NCBI RefSeq assembly: GCF_023008545.1
Contig: NZ_CP095397.1
Location: 186,001-250,000, forward strand
Direction: 5' to 3'
DNA: 64,000 nucleotides
DNA from: Natribaculum luteum
Lineage (GTDB): Archaea > Halobacteriota > Halobacteria > Halobacteriales > Natrialbaceae
Shown one piece after another: positions 43,377 through 52,290 of the stretch. Each line of letters starts with the position of its first letter. Within the stretch, counting starts at the first letter, position 1. Made by a program: the position numbers and the translations under genes. The notes beneath the pieces were generated by a model. The model was not told the DNA's origin. It worked only from the letters and a program-made list of their open reading frames with translations, and did no database searches.

Positions 43377-44186
43377 ATGACGGTTCCGCTGACCTACCTC
43401 GAGTTCCACGCGCTGTTCGTCCTCCCGCCGGTCGTGGCCCTGTTCGTCGCAGCAATGCGTCGCGAGCGGGCGTGGTGGAACCGGCGTGCGGTCGCCGGAA
43501 TCGGCATCATGAGCACCCTGGCGGTGGTGTACACGACTCCGTGGGACAACGCACTCATCGACCGTGGCGTCTGGTGGTACGGCGACGGCGCGGTAGCGCT
43601 GACGCTGTGGCACGCACCCCTCGAGGAGTACCTGTTCTTCGTGTTCCAGCCGGCGCTGACCGCGCTCTGGCTCTACCAGTTCGTCTCGGTCGAGTCGGTG
43701 CCGTTGCGACTGCCGGTCCGAACCCGGCTGGTCGGCCTGGCGGCTGGCCTCCTCGTCACGGTCGTCGGTGCCGCGCTCGTACTCGCCTCGAGTTCGACGC
43801 TGTACCTCGGCGCGACGTTGCTGTGGGCCGGACCCGTTCTGGCGATCCAGTGGGCCTTCGGCTGGCCCTACCTCTGGCGGACGCGGCGCGTCGTCGCTGC
43901 CGGCGTCCTCGTCCCGACGCTGTACCTGTGGATCGTCGACTGGATCGCGATCGACCTCGGCATCTGGGTCATCTCGAGTACGTACACGACCGGCTTCACC
44001 CTCGCCGGCCTGCCCGTCGAAGAGGCGGTCTTCTTTCTCGTTACCAACGTCTTCGTCGTCCAGGGCCTCGTGCTCTACCGGTGGCTGCTCGACCGACTGG
44101 AGCGAAGCGACGCGCGAACGGTCGTAACCGAGGCAGGCTCACCGACGCTGGCTGATCTCCTCGAACGGCGGGAACCGGAAAGATGA
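43377..44186 (+). CDS. crtY: lycopene beta-cyclase (integral membrane type)
   Basis: This enzyme closes the ends of lycopene to give beta-carotene, the precursor of retinal. The 269-aa membrane protein has about seven helices and the paired motifs of the heterodimer-type cyclase: TTPWDNALIDRGVWWY, HAPLEEYLFFVFQP and AGLPVEEAVFFLVTNV, with conserved acidic residues in each half. The start is ATG 43377; a GTG at 43371 is possible. The downstream blh gene overlaps by 4 nt, so both enzymes are made together for retinal synthesis. Confidence 0.9.
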   Translation: MTVPLTYLEFHALFVLPPVVALFVAAMRRERAWWNRRAVAGIGIMSTLAVVYTTPWDNALIDRGVWWYGDGAVALTLWHAPLEEYLFFVFQPALTALWLYQFVSVESVPLRLPVRTRLVGLAAGLLVTVVGAALVLASSSTLYLGATLLWAGPVLAIQWAFGWPYLWRTRRVVAAGVLVPTLYLWIVDWIAIDLGIWVISSTYTTGFTLAGLPVEEAVFFLVTNVFVVQGLVLYRWLLDRLERSDARTVVTEAGSPTLADLLERREPER

Positions 44187-45229
44187 CGACGTACACCTCG
44201 TCTCCGACCCCAGTGTCGTCCGAGGCCCGGAGCAACGCCCGTCGGCTGGCCCTCCTTCCGGGCTGGGTGGCACTCGCCGCGACGCTCGTCGTCGTCCTCG
44301 CAGTCGAGACGATTCCGCTGTCCTACCAGCTCGTTCCGCTCGCGCTCAGCGTGCTCGTTCTCGGGCTACCCCACGGGGCGGTCGACCACCTCGTCGTGCC
44401 GCAATCGACCGACAGGCCGTTCTCGATCGAGACGGCGGCGACCGTCGGCGGCGTCTACCTCCTCGCAGGGGGTACCTACGCAGTCGCGTGGTTTCTCGAG
44501 CCCGCGCTTGCGTTCGCCTTCTTCATCCTCCTGACCTGGTTCCACTGGGGGCAGGGGGAGCTCCACCCGCGTTTCCGGCTCGTCGGCGCGACCCGTCGTT
44601 CGAGACGCGCCGTAGTCGAGACGCTCGTCGTTCGCGGCGGCATCCCGATGATCGTCCCCCTGCTCGCCTTTCCCGACCAGTACCGGCTCGTCGCCGGCTG
44701 GCTCGTCTCTCTCTTCGACCCGGGCGCAGTCGCGACGCTCGAGGGGCTGTTCTCCGCCGAGTTTCGCACCGTCCTCGGCGTCGGCTTCGGTACGCTCGTC
44801 GTCCTCTCGCTGGTCTCCGGCGTCGGACGGGAAGACCGCGAGACCTGGCTCGTCGACGCAGGCGAGACGCTGCTTCTGGTGGCGTTTTTCGCGACGGTCC
44901 CGCCGTTGCTCGCGATCGGCGTCTACTTCTGTGCGTGGCACTCGCTGCGCCACATCGTGCGATACCTCCTGCTCGAGGAGCGATCGGTCGTCGCACTCGA
45001 GGAGGGCCGATCGGTGGCGGTGCTCGGCCGATTCGCGCGCGACGCCGCGCCGTTGACCGCGCTCTCGCTCGTCCTCGCGGTCGTCCTCTACGCGCTCGTC
45101 CCGAACGCGTCCGGTGCCACCGAAGACCTCCTGGCGCTCTATCTCGTCTTCGTCGCCGTGTTGACGCTTCCACACGTGCTCTTTGTCACCTGGCTCGATC
45201 TGCGTGAGGGTCTGCTGGGGAACGGCTGA
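44183..45229 (+). CDS. blh: Brp/Blh family beta-carotene 15,15'-dioxygenase
   Basis: Blh cleaves beta-carotene into two retinal molecules. The 348-aa membrane protein carries the family's conserved histidines: LGLPHGAVDHL, WFHWGQGE, CAWHSLRHIVR and LTLPHVLFVTW. It overlaps the lycopene cyclase gene by 4 nt. Halorhodopsin, which needs retinal, is next downstream. An 82-bp hairpin element starts on the last base of the stop codon, possibly acting as a 3' end. Confidence 0.93.
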   Translation: MTTYTSSPTPVSSEARSNARRLALLPGWVALAATLVVVLAVETIPLSYQLVPLALSVLVLGLPHGAVDHLVVPQSTDRPFSIETAATVGGVYLLAGGTYAVAWFLEPALAFAFFILLTWFHWGQGELHPRFRLVGATRRSRRAVVETLVVRGGIPMIVPLLAFPDQYRLVAGWLVSLFDPGAVATLEGLFSAEFRTVLGVGFGTLVVLSLVSGVGREDRETWLVDAGETLLLVAFFATVPPLLAIGVYFCAWHSLRHIVRYLLLEERSVVALEEGRSVAVLGRFARDAAPLTALSLVLAVVLYALVPNASGATEDLLALYLVFVAVLTLPHVLFVTWLDLREGLLGNG

Positions 45230-45310
45230 TAATGGTGGCTGTGACTGGGTGCCGACGCAACTGCACGATGATTCGCGGTTGCGGCGGTACAGACTCACAG
45301 CCATCGGTAT
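45229..45310 (+). repeat. 82-bp hairpin element after blh
   Basis: Outer ends ATAATGGTGGCTGTGA and TCACAGCCATCGGTAT; inner stem CCGACGCAAC/GTTGCGGCGG. It begins on the final A of the blh TGA stop codon. Confidence 0.8.
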
Positions 45311-45358
45311 GACGGCCCGCCCTGCGATGCAGGTCTGTCAGTACGACGTCGAGAGGAG

Positions 45359-45374
45359 ACCCTAACTGGTATGG
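45359..45374 (+). promoter_or_regulatory. upstream activating motif before hop
   Basis: ACCCTAACTGGTATGG lies 40 nt before the halorhodopsin ATG and matches 14 of 16 positions of the motif at 43104-43119. Position and sequence resemble the Bat-type activator site of the Halobacterium bop promoter (recalled consensus ACCcnactagTTnG, here with one extra base). Confidence 0.6.
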
Positions 45375-45414
45375 CTCCGACCTGATTGGGTTGACGAGCC
45401 AACACTAGTCGCTC

Positions 45415-46221
45415 ATGACGACACTCGTTCCACTGACGCTCGAACCGGCAGTCGAAGACGCCCTCTCCGAGCCGCTGATGGCGAGTTCGCTCTGGTTTAT
45501 GATCGCGCTGATGGGGGCTGCAACGGTGCTGTTCGTCTACATGGGTCGCAACGTTTCCGACCCGCGAATCGCGCTGATCTTCGCGGCGACGATCGGCGTT
45601 CCGGCAGTGTCGATCTCGAGTTACTTCGGGCTCGCGTCCGGGCTGACGATCGGCGTCGTCGAGATCGCGGGTCGCGGCGAGACGGTCACGATGTGGGGTC
45701 GATACCTGACGTGGACGTTCTCGACGCCACTGATCTTGCTGGCGCTGGGGCTGCTCGCGGGGTCGAACGCGACGAAACTGTTCACGGCGATCGTTTTCGA
45801 CATCGGCATGTGCGTGACGGGCCTGGCGGCGGCGCTGACGACGCAAGCGGTCTGGATGCGCTGGGCGTGGTTCGGGATCAGTTCGGCGTTTTTCCTCGTG
45901 GTCGTCTACGTCCTGCTGGTCGAGTGGCCCAGAGACGTGCGCGCGCAGGAGCCGGACGTACAGAACCTGTTCAACACGCTAAAGCTGTTGACGGTCGTAC
46001 TGTGGTTTGGCTATCCGATCGTCTGGGCGCTCGGCACGGAGGGGCTCGCCCTCCTCGGTACCGGCACCACCGGACTCGCGATCACCTCCTGGCTGTACAG
46101 CCTCCTCGACGTCGGCGCGAAGTTCGTCTTCGCGTTCGTCCTGCTGCGATTCCTCGCCGACGAACCGGAGACGGTCGCCCGGAAGACGCTGTTCGGAGCG
46201 CCGACGACGGCCGACGACTGA
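45415..46221 (+). CDS. hop: halorhodopsin, light-driven chloride pump
   Basis: The 268-aa microbial rhodopsin has seven helices and the retinal-binding lysine at Lys236 (LLDVGAKFVFAF). The third-helix motif reads RYLTWTFSTPLILLA: Thr99, Ser103 and Ala110 occupy the positions of Asp85, Thr89 and Asp96 in bacteriorhodopsin. This TSA set marks an inward chloride pump, not a proton pump. The FDIGMCVTGLAAALTTQ and FGYPIVWALGTEG segments also match halorhodopsins. The gene follows lycopene cyclase and blh and has its own bop-like upstream motif. Confidence 0.95.
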   Translation: MTTLVPLTLEPAVEDALSEPLMASSLWFMIALMGAATVLFVYMGRNVSDPRIALIFAATIGVPAVSISSYFGLASGLTIGVVEIAGRGETVTMWGRYLTWTFSTPLILLALGLLAGSNATKLFTAIVFDIGMCVTGLAAALTTQAVWMRWAWFGISSAFFLVVVYVLLVEWPRDVRAQEPDVQNLFNTLKLLTVVLWFGYPIVWALGTEGLALLGTGTTGLAITSWLYSLLDVGAKFVFAFVLLRFLADEPETVARKTLFGAPTTADD

Positions 46222-46301
46222 CGGTCGACGCCGACGGCGTCGAGAACGCGAGCGGCTGCTTCCCGGCGATCGCTGGCGCGAAAAAATTCCGCGGACGGCA
46301 G

Positions 46302-47267
46302 TTAGCCGTGGATTCCCATCGCTTCGATCTGTTCCTGGTACCGATTGCGGATCGTCACTTCCGTCACCTGCGCGACGTCTGCGACCTCCCGCTGGGTCTT
46401 CTTCTCGTTGCAAAGGAGGGACGCGGCGTATATCGCGGCGGCAGCGTACCCCGTCGGCGATTTGCCGGACAGCAACCCTTCCTCGGCTGTCTTCTCGATT
46501 ATCTCGTTGGCCTTGGTCTGGACCTCTTCGGAAAGTTCGAGTTCAGAACAGAAGCGCGGGACGTACTTTTTCGGGTCGACGGGTTTCATCTCGAGGCCGA
46601 GTTCCTGCGAGATGTACCGATACGTTCGACCGATCTCTTTACGTTCGACGCGAGACACCTCGGAGATCTCCTCGAGGCTACGCGGGATGCCTTCCTTCCG
46701 ACAGGCGGCGTACAGCGCCGACGTCGCGACGCCTTCGATCGATCGCCCGCGGATCAGGTCTTCTTTGAGCGCGCGTCGATAGATCACCGACGCGACCTCG
46801 CGAACCGACCGCGGGACACCCAGTGCGGAGGCCATCCGATCGATTTCGGAAAGCGCGAACTGGAGATTTCGCTCGCCTGCGTCTTTGGTTCGGATGCGTT
46901 CTTGCCACTTGCGCAGCCGGTGCATCTGACTGCGTTTCTTCGAGGAAATCGACCGCCCGTAGGCGTCTTTATCCTTCCAGTCGATGGTCGTCGTCAGCCC
47001 CTTGTCGTGCATCGTCTGTGTCGTCGGGGCGCCGACGCGCGACTTCTCTTGCCGTTCCTGGTGGTTGAACGCCCGCCATTCCGGCCCGGGGTCGATCTTT
47101 TCTTCTTCCACGACGAGCCCACAGTCTTCACAGATGAGCTCACCCCGGTCGGAGTCCTTAACGAGGTTCTCGGAGTCGCATTCGGGGCAGGCACGTACCC
47201 CTTCTTCCTCCTCCTCGACCTCGTCCATCTCGCGCGCTCGCTCCCGCTGGCGGGTGGACCGTGTCAT
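46302..47267 (-). CDS. tfb: transcription initiation factor IIB (TFB)
   Basis: The 321-aa TFB has a zinc ribbon CPECDSEN and CEDCGLV (residues 27-50), the B-finger [21 protein letters not shown], and two cyclin repeats ([20 protein letters not shown] and [19 protein letters not shown]). It is a clear paralogue of the gene at 24002, with a shorter, more acidic N-terminus. It may direct a different promoter set. An alternative start at MDEVEEEE removes 13 residues. The region upstream is AT-rich (TTTTATAGTAG near 47271-47281). Confidence 0.95.
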   Translation of the reverse strand: MTRSTRQRERAREMDEVEEEEEGVRACPECDSENLVKDSDRGELICEDCGLVVEEEKIDPGPEWRAFNHQERQEKSRVGAPTTQTMHDKGLTTTIDWKDKDAYGRSISSKKRSQMHRLRKWQERIRTKDAGERNLQFALSEIDRMASALGVPRSVREVASVIYRRALKEDLIRGRSIEGVATSALYAACRKEGIPRSLEEISEVSRVERKEIGRTYRYISQELGLEMKPVDPKKYVPRFCSELELSEEVQTKANEIIEKTAEEGLLSGKSPTGYAAAAIYAASLLCNEKKTQREVADVAQVTEVTIRNRYQEQIEAMGIHG

Positions 47268-47429
47268 CGCACTTTTATAGTAGTATCACGAGTGTATATA
47301 AATCCTTGGGAAGGATTTTCTACAGTTTGGACAATTCCGGCGAAAACCAGAGGTTAAGACCGGCCTCGCCGTCGATTCTGGACCGAAACCGGAAAGGTTT
47401 TAGCCGGTTTGTGGCGACCACAGCGACGG

Positions 47430-48023
47430 ATGCCGGTCATCGAATGTGACGTCGAGAAGGCACGGAAACGCCTCGAGGACGCGGGCGTAACGGTCGAACC
47501 GGGCAATACGGAACACGAGCGCTTTCGCGCGCACCACGGCGGCGCGACGGCAGTCGCCTACGACGACAAGGTGGTGATCCAGGGCGAGAGTCCGCGCGAT
47601 ATCGAGGCGATCCTCCAGGAGGACGGCGGTCGCGCGCACGTCTACTTCGACGGCGCCGCCCGCGGTAACCCCGGTCCCGCCGCCATCGGCTGGGTGATCG
47701 TCACCGGAGACGGCATCGTCGCCGAGGAGAGCGAGCGAATCGGCCGCGCGACGAACAACCAGGCCGAGTACGAGGCGCTGCTGGCGGCACTCGAGGCCGC
47801 ACGGGCGTACGGCTACGACGAGGTCCACGTCCGGGGCGACTCCGAGTTGATCGTCAAGCAGGTTCGCGGCGAGTACGACACCAACGACCCGAAGCTGCGG
47901 GAGAAACGCGTCAGCGCCCTCGAGATCCTCTCGTCGTTCGACGAGTGGACGATCGAGCACGTTCCGCGGGAGATCAACGACCGCGCGGACGGGCTCGCGA
48001 ACGAGGCGCTCGACGGCCAGTGA
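47430..48023 (+). CDS. rnhA: ribonuclease HI, archaeal type
   Basis: RNase HI removes RNA from RNA-DNA hybrids. The 197-aa protein has an N-terminal region of about 65 residues and an RNase H core with the catalytic set YFDGAARGNPG (Asp), NNQAEYEALL (Glu), GDSELIVKQVRGEY (Asp) and DRADGLANEAL (Asp). ATG at 47430 (MPVIECD) is preferred to 47409, with AAGGTTTTAG about 30 nt upstream as TATA. An 82-bp hairpin element begins at the last base of its stop codon. Confidence 0.92.
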   Translation: MPVIECDVEKARKRLEDAGVTVEPGNTEHERFRAHHGGATAVAYDDKVVIQGESPRDIEAILQEDGGRAHVYFDGAARGNPGPAAIGWVIVTGDGIVAEESERIGRATNNQAEYEALLAALEAARAYGYDEVHVRGDSELIVKQVRGEYDTNDPKLREKRVSALEILSSFDEWTIEHVPREINDRADGLANEALDGQ

Positions 48024-48104
48024 TAATGATGGCTGTGACTGGTTACCGACGCAACCACAAGACGGTTCGCGGTTGCGGCGGTACAGACTCACAGCTATCG
48101 TTAT
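48023..48104 (+). repeat. 82-bp hairpin element after rnhA
   Basis: Outer ends ATAATGATGGCTGTGA and TCACAGCTATCGTTAT; inner stem CCGACGCAAC/GTTGCGGCGG. It starts on the final A of the rnhA TGA and aligns without gaps to 45229-45310. Confidence 0.8.
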
Positions 48105-48162
48105 GAGAACGTCGAACCGACACTGAGAAACGACGACGACGCCTAGACGACCCCCAAACGAC

Positions 48163-48777
48163 ATGAGCGACGCTGCAAACGATCGATCCGACGACGCCGG
48201 GGAGGACGAACTCCCGGAAGAGACCGTCGACGAGGCCGAACGGCTCACGCGACTGGCGAGAACCGCCGTCGACGAGAACGAGCGAGACGCCCACCGGGAA
48301 AAGCGGGCGGAAATCCTCGGAGCACACGAATTCACGTCTCGAATCCGCGAGGACGAGGACGGCGACGTGCTCGTGCTCCACCCAGCGGAGTGGCTCGAGG
48401 ACGGCACGATCCGCACGGACCGCATCGAGGACGTCTCGCGTGCGGTCGAGATCCCACTCGAGGGGACGGGAGATCCCGACGACTGGAGCGAACTCGACGC
48501 CGAGAACCGTCGGCTCGTCGAAGCGGTTCGCGAGGAACACGGCGACGTCCACGGCGACAACGCCGCCGCGCTCGCGGACTTCATGGGCAACCACTACGCT
48601 CGCCCGATCGCGTCGGCGACGGCCGACGAGATAACGGAGTTTCTCACCGAGTACTTCGTGAGAAACGCGTGGCCGTCCGAGAAACAGCGAGCCGTGGTCG
48701 ACGAGTCGATCAGACTCGTGTTCGAGACGGCCGACGAACCGGTGCCCGAATTCGGTGTTCAGTACCGCAACGGCTGA
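48163..48777 (+). CDS. conserved haloarchaeal protein next to rnhA
   Basis: The 204-aa acidic protein begins with a long charged helix (VDEAERLTRLARTAVDENERDAHREKRAEIL) followed by a globular part, LHPAEWLEDGTIRTDRIEDV, and HYARPIASATADEITEFLTEYFVRNAWPS. It corresponds to the protein often annotated as an rnhA-operon protein in haloarchaea. Its role is unknown. An 82-bp element lies between it and rnhA. Confidence 0.72.
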   Translation: MSDAANDRSDDAGEDELPEETVDEAERLTRLARTAVDENERDAHREKRAEILGAHEFTSRIREDEDGDVLVLHPAEWLEDGTIRTDRIEDVSRAVEIPLEGTGDPDDWSELDAENRRLVEAVREEHGDVHGDNAAALADFMGNHYARPIASATADEITEFLTEYFVRNAWPSEKQRAVVDESIRLVFETADEPVPEFGVQYRNG

Positions 48778-48792
48778 GACGGACTACTCGTT

Positions 48793-49161
48793 TCAGTCGT
48801 TACTGTAGCTCTCGTCGACGAGGTCGTGGATCTCCTCGGCGCGGTCGTCGCCCGTGACGACCTTCGAGAACGTCCACTGGATACCGTCGAGGACGGCCTC
48901 GTAGCCGTCGTCGGTCAGCGAGTACTGGTTGGTGCGTTTGTCGAGTTCGCTCTTTTCGACGAGTCCGAGGTCGACGAGTTCGTCGAGGTTCGGGTAGAGT
49001 CGACCGTGGTTCACTTCGGTTCCGTAGTAGTCCTCGAGCTCCCGCTTGATGGCCAGCCCGTACATCGGCTCTTTGGCGAGGATGACGAGAATGTTGTTCT
49101 GGAACGCGGTGAGTTCGCGTGCGATGCCCTTGCTGCCGGTGATTGATTGTGCCTCTGACAT
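48793..49161 (-). CDS. PadR family transcriptional regulator
   Basis: The 122-aa protein is a PadR winged helix: ELTAFQNNILVILAKEPMYGLAIKRELE, then VNHGRLYPNLDELVDLGLVEKSELDKRTNQYSLTDDG, with a short C-terminal helical tail. PadR proteins are dimeric repressors responding to small molecules; the target is unknown. It is divergent from ppa and shares a 208-bp upstream gap. The core resembles the zinc-containing protein at 32120. Confidence 0.88.
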   Translation of the reverse strand: MSEAQSITGSKGIARELTAFQNNILVILAKEPMYGLAIKRELEDYYGTEVNHGRLYPNLDELVDLGLVEKSELDKRTNQYSLTDDGYEAVLDGIQWTFSKVVTGDDRAEEIHDLVDESYSND

Positions 49162-49369
49162 AGTTTCGTAAATGTCACCTGACTATTTAAGACTTCCCAA
49201 CTATTCTTCCGTTCAGATCGATCGTCAGCGCTCGATCCGAGTCGACGTACCGTGACCGAGACCGACGAGTTGCCCGTTACCACTGTCGGTCAGACGCCAG
49301 GTAGCCGTCAGATCTATTTGAAACTCGATTACGAAAGTACTTTTTGATCGACCGCAGAGTCGAAAACGT

Positions 49370-49903
49370 ATGGTGAATCTCTGGGAAGACCTCGAGACTG
49401 GACCGAACCCGCCAGAAGAGATCTACGCCGTCGTGGAGTGTCTCAAAGGCGAGCGCAACAAGTACGAGTACGACAAGGACGTTCCGGGCGTCGTCCTGGA
49501 CCGCGTGCTCCACAGCAACGTCCACTACCCGAGCGACTACGGTTTCATCCCGCAGTCGTACTACGACGACGAGGACCCCTTCGACGTGCTCGTGCTCGTC
49601 GAAGACCAGACGTTCCCCGGCTGTGTCGTCGAGGCACGCCCGGTCGCGCTGATGAAGATGGACGACGACGGCGAACAGGACGACAAGGTCATCGCCGTCC
49701 CCACCGAGGATCCCCGGTACGACCACATCGAGGATCTGGAGGACATCCCCCAGCAGCTCAAAGACGAAATTGACGAGTTCTTCGCGACCTACAAGAACCT
49801 GGAGGAGGGCAAGGAAGTCGAGACCCTCGGCTGGGAGGACAGGCAGGCCGCCTACGACGCGATCGAGCACGCACAGGACCTCTACGAGGAGAACTTCCAG
49901 TAA
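49370..49903 (+). CDS. ppa: inorganic pyrophosphatase (family I)
   Basis: Soluble pyrophosphatase hydrolyses PPi and pulls biosynthesis forward. The 177-aa protein has the complete family I set: KGERNKYEYDKD, NVHYPSDYGFIPQSYYDDEDPFDVLVL, and DDKVIAVPTEDPRYDHI, containing the metal-binding Asp and the Tyr/Lys residues. Length is typical. A 110-bp MITE starts on the last base of its TAA stop codon. TTTTTGATCG about 25 nt upstream may be part of the promoter. Confidence 0.96.
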   Translation: MVNLWEDLETGPNPPEEIYAVVECLKGERNKYEYDKDVPGVVLDRVLHSNVHYPSDYGFIPQSYYDDEDPFDVLVLVEDQTFPGCVVEARPVALMKMDDDGEQDDKVIAVPTEDPRYDHIEDLEDIPQQLKDEIDEFFATYKNLEEGKEVETLGWEDRQAAYDAIEHAQDLYEENFQ

Positions 49904-50012
49904 TACTACCGGACAACAGTCAGTGACTACTCGATCGCGTCTCGACGGCTGTCGTCGCTGACGACAGCGTCTCGAGTGCGATCGATGGCTGAACCGTGTT
50001 GTCCGGCAGTAT
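49903..50012 (+). mobile_element. MITE-like element (110-bp family) after ppa
   Basis: Ends ATACTACCGGACAACA and (inverted) ATACTGCCGGACAACA. The centre is a hairpin CTGTCGTC-GCT-GACGACAG. The element begins on the last A of the ppa stop codon and is nearly identical to 61649-61758. Confidence 0.85.
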
Positions 50013-50157
50013 ACGCCGACGACGGCAGTTGGCCGTCGTTCGGTCCATTCTGTGCCGCCGTGGTGATTCGGATTCACGCGAGTTATGCGCCCCCATTCGG
50101 CGATGAGTTATGAGCATGAGTAATTTTATTGTCCGTGAGGGACGATATACACCTGTT

Positions 50158-50289
50158 ATGGCAACGAAGAACCCGCCCGCGAAGCCAGCCACGGACGCCC
50201 CCGAGTCCGGTACTGGCATGGCGCATCCGACCGTCGTCCCGGTGAACTTCGACCCCGACGCACCGGGCAACCGCCGGGATCGGGACTGA
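50158..50289 (+). CDS. possible small protein, 43 aa
   Basis: ATG at 50158 opens a 43-codon frame encoding MATKNPPAKPATDAPESG, then GMAHPTVVPVNFDPDAPGN. It is proline-rich. A TAATTTTATTG element 27-37 nt upstream makes it a plausible leaderless small gene. No homologue is recalled and nothing around it suggests a function. Confidence 0.45.
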   Translation: MATKNPPAKPATDAPESGTGMAHPTVVPVNFDPDAPGNRRDRD

Positions 50290-50466
50290 TCGCGGCCGTT
50301 CGCCGACGGCCGGCCACGGTCGTGGACGGCCGCCCTCGCTCGAGTCGCCCTCCATCCGCTCGTCCCCGCTCGAGGCGAGCGACGCGTCGACGTCGTCGCG
50401 TCGTAAATTCTCGAAAACAGTGTCTAGAGACGAACCTTCTTGTATCCCCTCGAACTACGCCCCCTC

Positions 50467-51810
50467 ATGGGTCTATTCGACCGACTTCGGGGTGATGGGA
50501 ACCCCCGCGTCGCCTTTATCGGAATCGACGGCGTGCCGTACAGTCTCCTCGCGGACAATCCCGAGGAGTTCCCGAACTTCGCGGCACTCGCCGACGAAGG
50601 AACTGCAAGCGAGATCTCGAGTATCGTGCCGCCGGAGTCGAGTGCCTGCTGGCCCTCGCTGACGACGGGAATGAATCCCGGCGAGACCGGCGTCTACGGC
50701 TTCCAGGACCGCGAGGTCGGCACCTACGACACCTACGTTCCGATGGGACGTGAGGTACAGGCACCGCGCCTCTGGGATCGCGTCACCGACGACGGGCGCA
50801 ACGCGACCGTGATGAACGTCCCGGTCACGTTCCCGCCACAGCGCAACGTCCAGCGGATGGTCTCGGGCTTTCTCTCGCCTGACCTCGAGAAGGCGGCGTT
50901 CCCCGACGACGTCCGCGACTACCTCGAGTCCATCGACTATCGGATCGACGTGGATCCGAAACTCGGCCACGAGGAGGACAAGACGGCGTTCATCGAGGAC
51001 GCCCACGAGACCATCGACGCCCGCTTCGAGGCGTTCTCCCACTACATCGAACAGGACGACTGGGACCTCTTTTTCGGCGTCTTCATGACCACCGACCGGG
51101 TCAACCACTTCCTGTTCAAAGACTACGAACGCGACGGCGAGTACAGAGAGGAGTTCCTCGAGTTCTACCGCAAACTCGACGACTACGTCGGCCAGCTCCG
51201 CGAGTCGCTGCCCGACGACGCGACCCTGATCGTCGCCTCGGACCACGGCTTCACCAGCCTCGACTACGAGGTCCATTTCAACGCGTGGCTCCAGGAACAG
51301 GGGTGGCTCTCGTTCGACACCGACGACCCCGAGGAACTCGACGACATCGCAGACGAGACGCGCGCGTACTCGTTCATCCCCGGCCGATTCTACATCAACC
51401 TCGAGGGAAGGGAACCCCGCGGCTCCGTGCCGGAAGAGGAGTACGACGAGGTTCGCGACGAGCTCAAGGAGATGCTCGAGAACCTCGAGGGGCCGGACGG
51501 CCAGCAGGTCGTCGAGCGCGTCGTCGAACACGAGGACGCCTTCCGCGGCGACCACGACGAGATCGCCCCAGACCTCGTCGCTATCCCGGCACACGGGTTC
51601 GACTTCAAGGCCGGGTTCAAAGGCGGCGAGGAGGTGTTCGACACCGGTCCGCGAAACGGCATGCACAGCTTCGACGACACCGCCCTGTTCATCGACGACC
51701 CCGACGCCTCGATCGGTGACGCCGACCTCTACGACATCGCGCCGACCATCCTCGAGTTGATGGACGTCGAGTTCAGCCGCGGCGAGTTCGACGGCGCGAG
51801 CCTCGTCTAG
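50467..51810 (+). CDS. alkaline phosphatase superfamily phosphodiesterase
   Basis: The 447-aa protein belongs to the type I phosphodiesterase/nucleotide pyrophosphatase fold. The metal site includes IGIDGVPYSLL (Asp), the nucleophile region PESSACWPSLTTGMNPGETGVYGF, VASDHGFTSL (Asp-His) and the later GMHSFDDTALF histidine. It likely hydrolyses phosphoesters or nucleotide-linked substrates; the substrate is unknown. ATG at 50467 (MGLFDRLR) is preferred over the one at 50440. The DUF371 gene follows after 44 nt. Confidence 0.85.
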   Translation: MGLFDRLRGDGNPRVAFIGIDGVPYSLLADNPEEFPNFAALADEGTASEISSIVPPESSACWPSLTTGMNPGETGVYGFQDREVGTYDTYVPMGREVQAPRLWDRVTDDGRNATVMNVPVTFPPQRNVQRMVSGFLSPDLEKAAFPDDVRDYLESIDYRIDVDPKLGHEEDKTAFIEDAHETIDARFEAFSHYIEQDDWDLFFGVFMTTDRVNHFLFKDYERDGEYREEFLEFYRKLDDYVGQLRESLPDDATLIVASDHGFTSLDYEVHFNAWLQEQGWLSFDTDDPEELDDIADETRAYSFIPGRFYINLEGREPRGSVPEEEYDEVRDELKEMLENLEGPDGQQVVERVVEHEDAFRGDHDEIAPDLVAIPAHGFDFKAGFKGGEEVFDTGPRNGMHSFDDTALFIDDPDASIGDADLYDIAPTILELMDVEFSRGEFDGASLV

Positions 51811-51854
51811 GGCGATTCGATTCCGTTTTCCGATCGAAGGTCGCTCGTCGAGGT

Positions 51855-52274
51855 ATGCCACTCGAGGAAGTCATCCACGCCCGCGGCCACGAGAACGTCC
51901 GGGCCGAACACGCGAGCACGTTCGAAGTGACGACCGACGACTACCTCACGCCGGCCGGCGACTGCATTCTCGCGATCGAGGCCGACCGCGCCCCCGCGGA
52001 CTTCGATCCCGCGTTCGTCGCGGCCTGCCAGGACCCAGAGGCGACGATCACGTTCACCATCGAAGCCGACGGCCACGCGGAGACCGTTGTCGGACGTGGC
52101 GATCCCGACCTCGAGTTCACGAACGAGCGAAGCGCGGTCGGCCGGACGAGCAGCTACGTCGACGACCGGACGATCATGGTCGACGCCGCGTTCGCCGCGG
52201 TCGGGTTCGACCGCGACCTCGTCGCGGCGCTCGCCGACGGTGCCGAGGCGACCGTGACGCTCACCGTCGAGTGA
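51855..52274 (+). CDS. DUF371 family protein
   Basis: The 139-aa archaeal DUF371 protein has the typical ARGHENVRAEHASTFEVTTDDYLTP-type start, an AGDCILAIEADRAP strand, and RTSSYVDDRTIMVDA. Its function is unknown. It is convergent with the DUF2270 gene. Confidence 0.88.
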   Translation: MPLEEVIHARGHENVRAEHASTFEVTTDDYLTPAGDCILAIEADRAPADFDPAFVAACQDPEATITFTIEADGHAETVVGRGDPDLEFTNERSAVGRTSSYVDDRTIMVDAAFAAVGFDRDLVAALADGAEATVTLTVE

Positions 52275-52290
52275 CGGTCGAGCGTGGTCG

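Noticed and set aside
45415..46221. bacteriorhodopsin (proton pump) as the identity of the rhodopsin gene
   Set aside because: The helix-C residues are Thr, Ser and Ala rather than Asp, Thr and Asp, which marks a chloride-pumping halorhodopsin.
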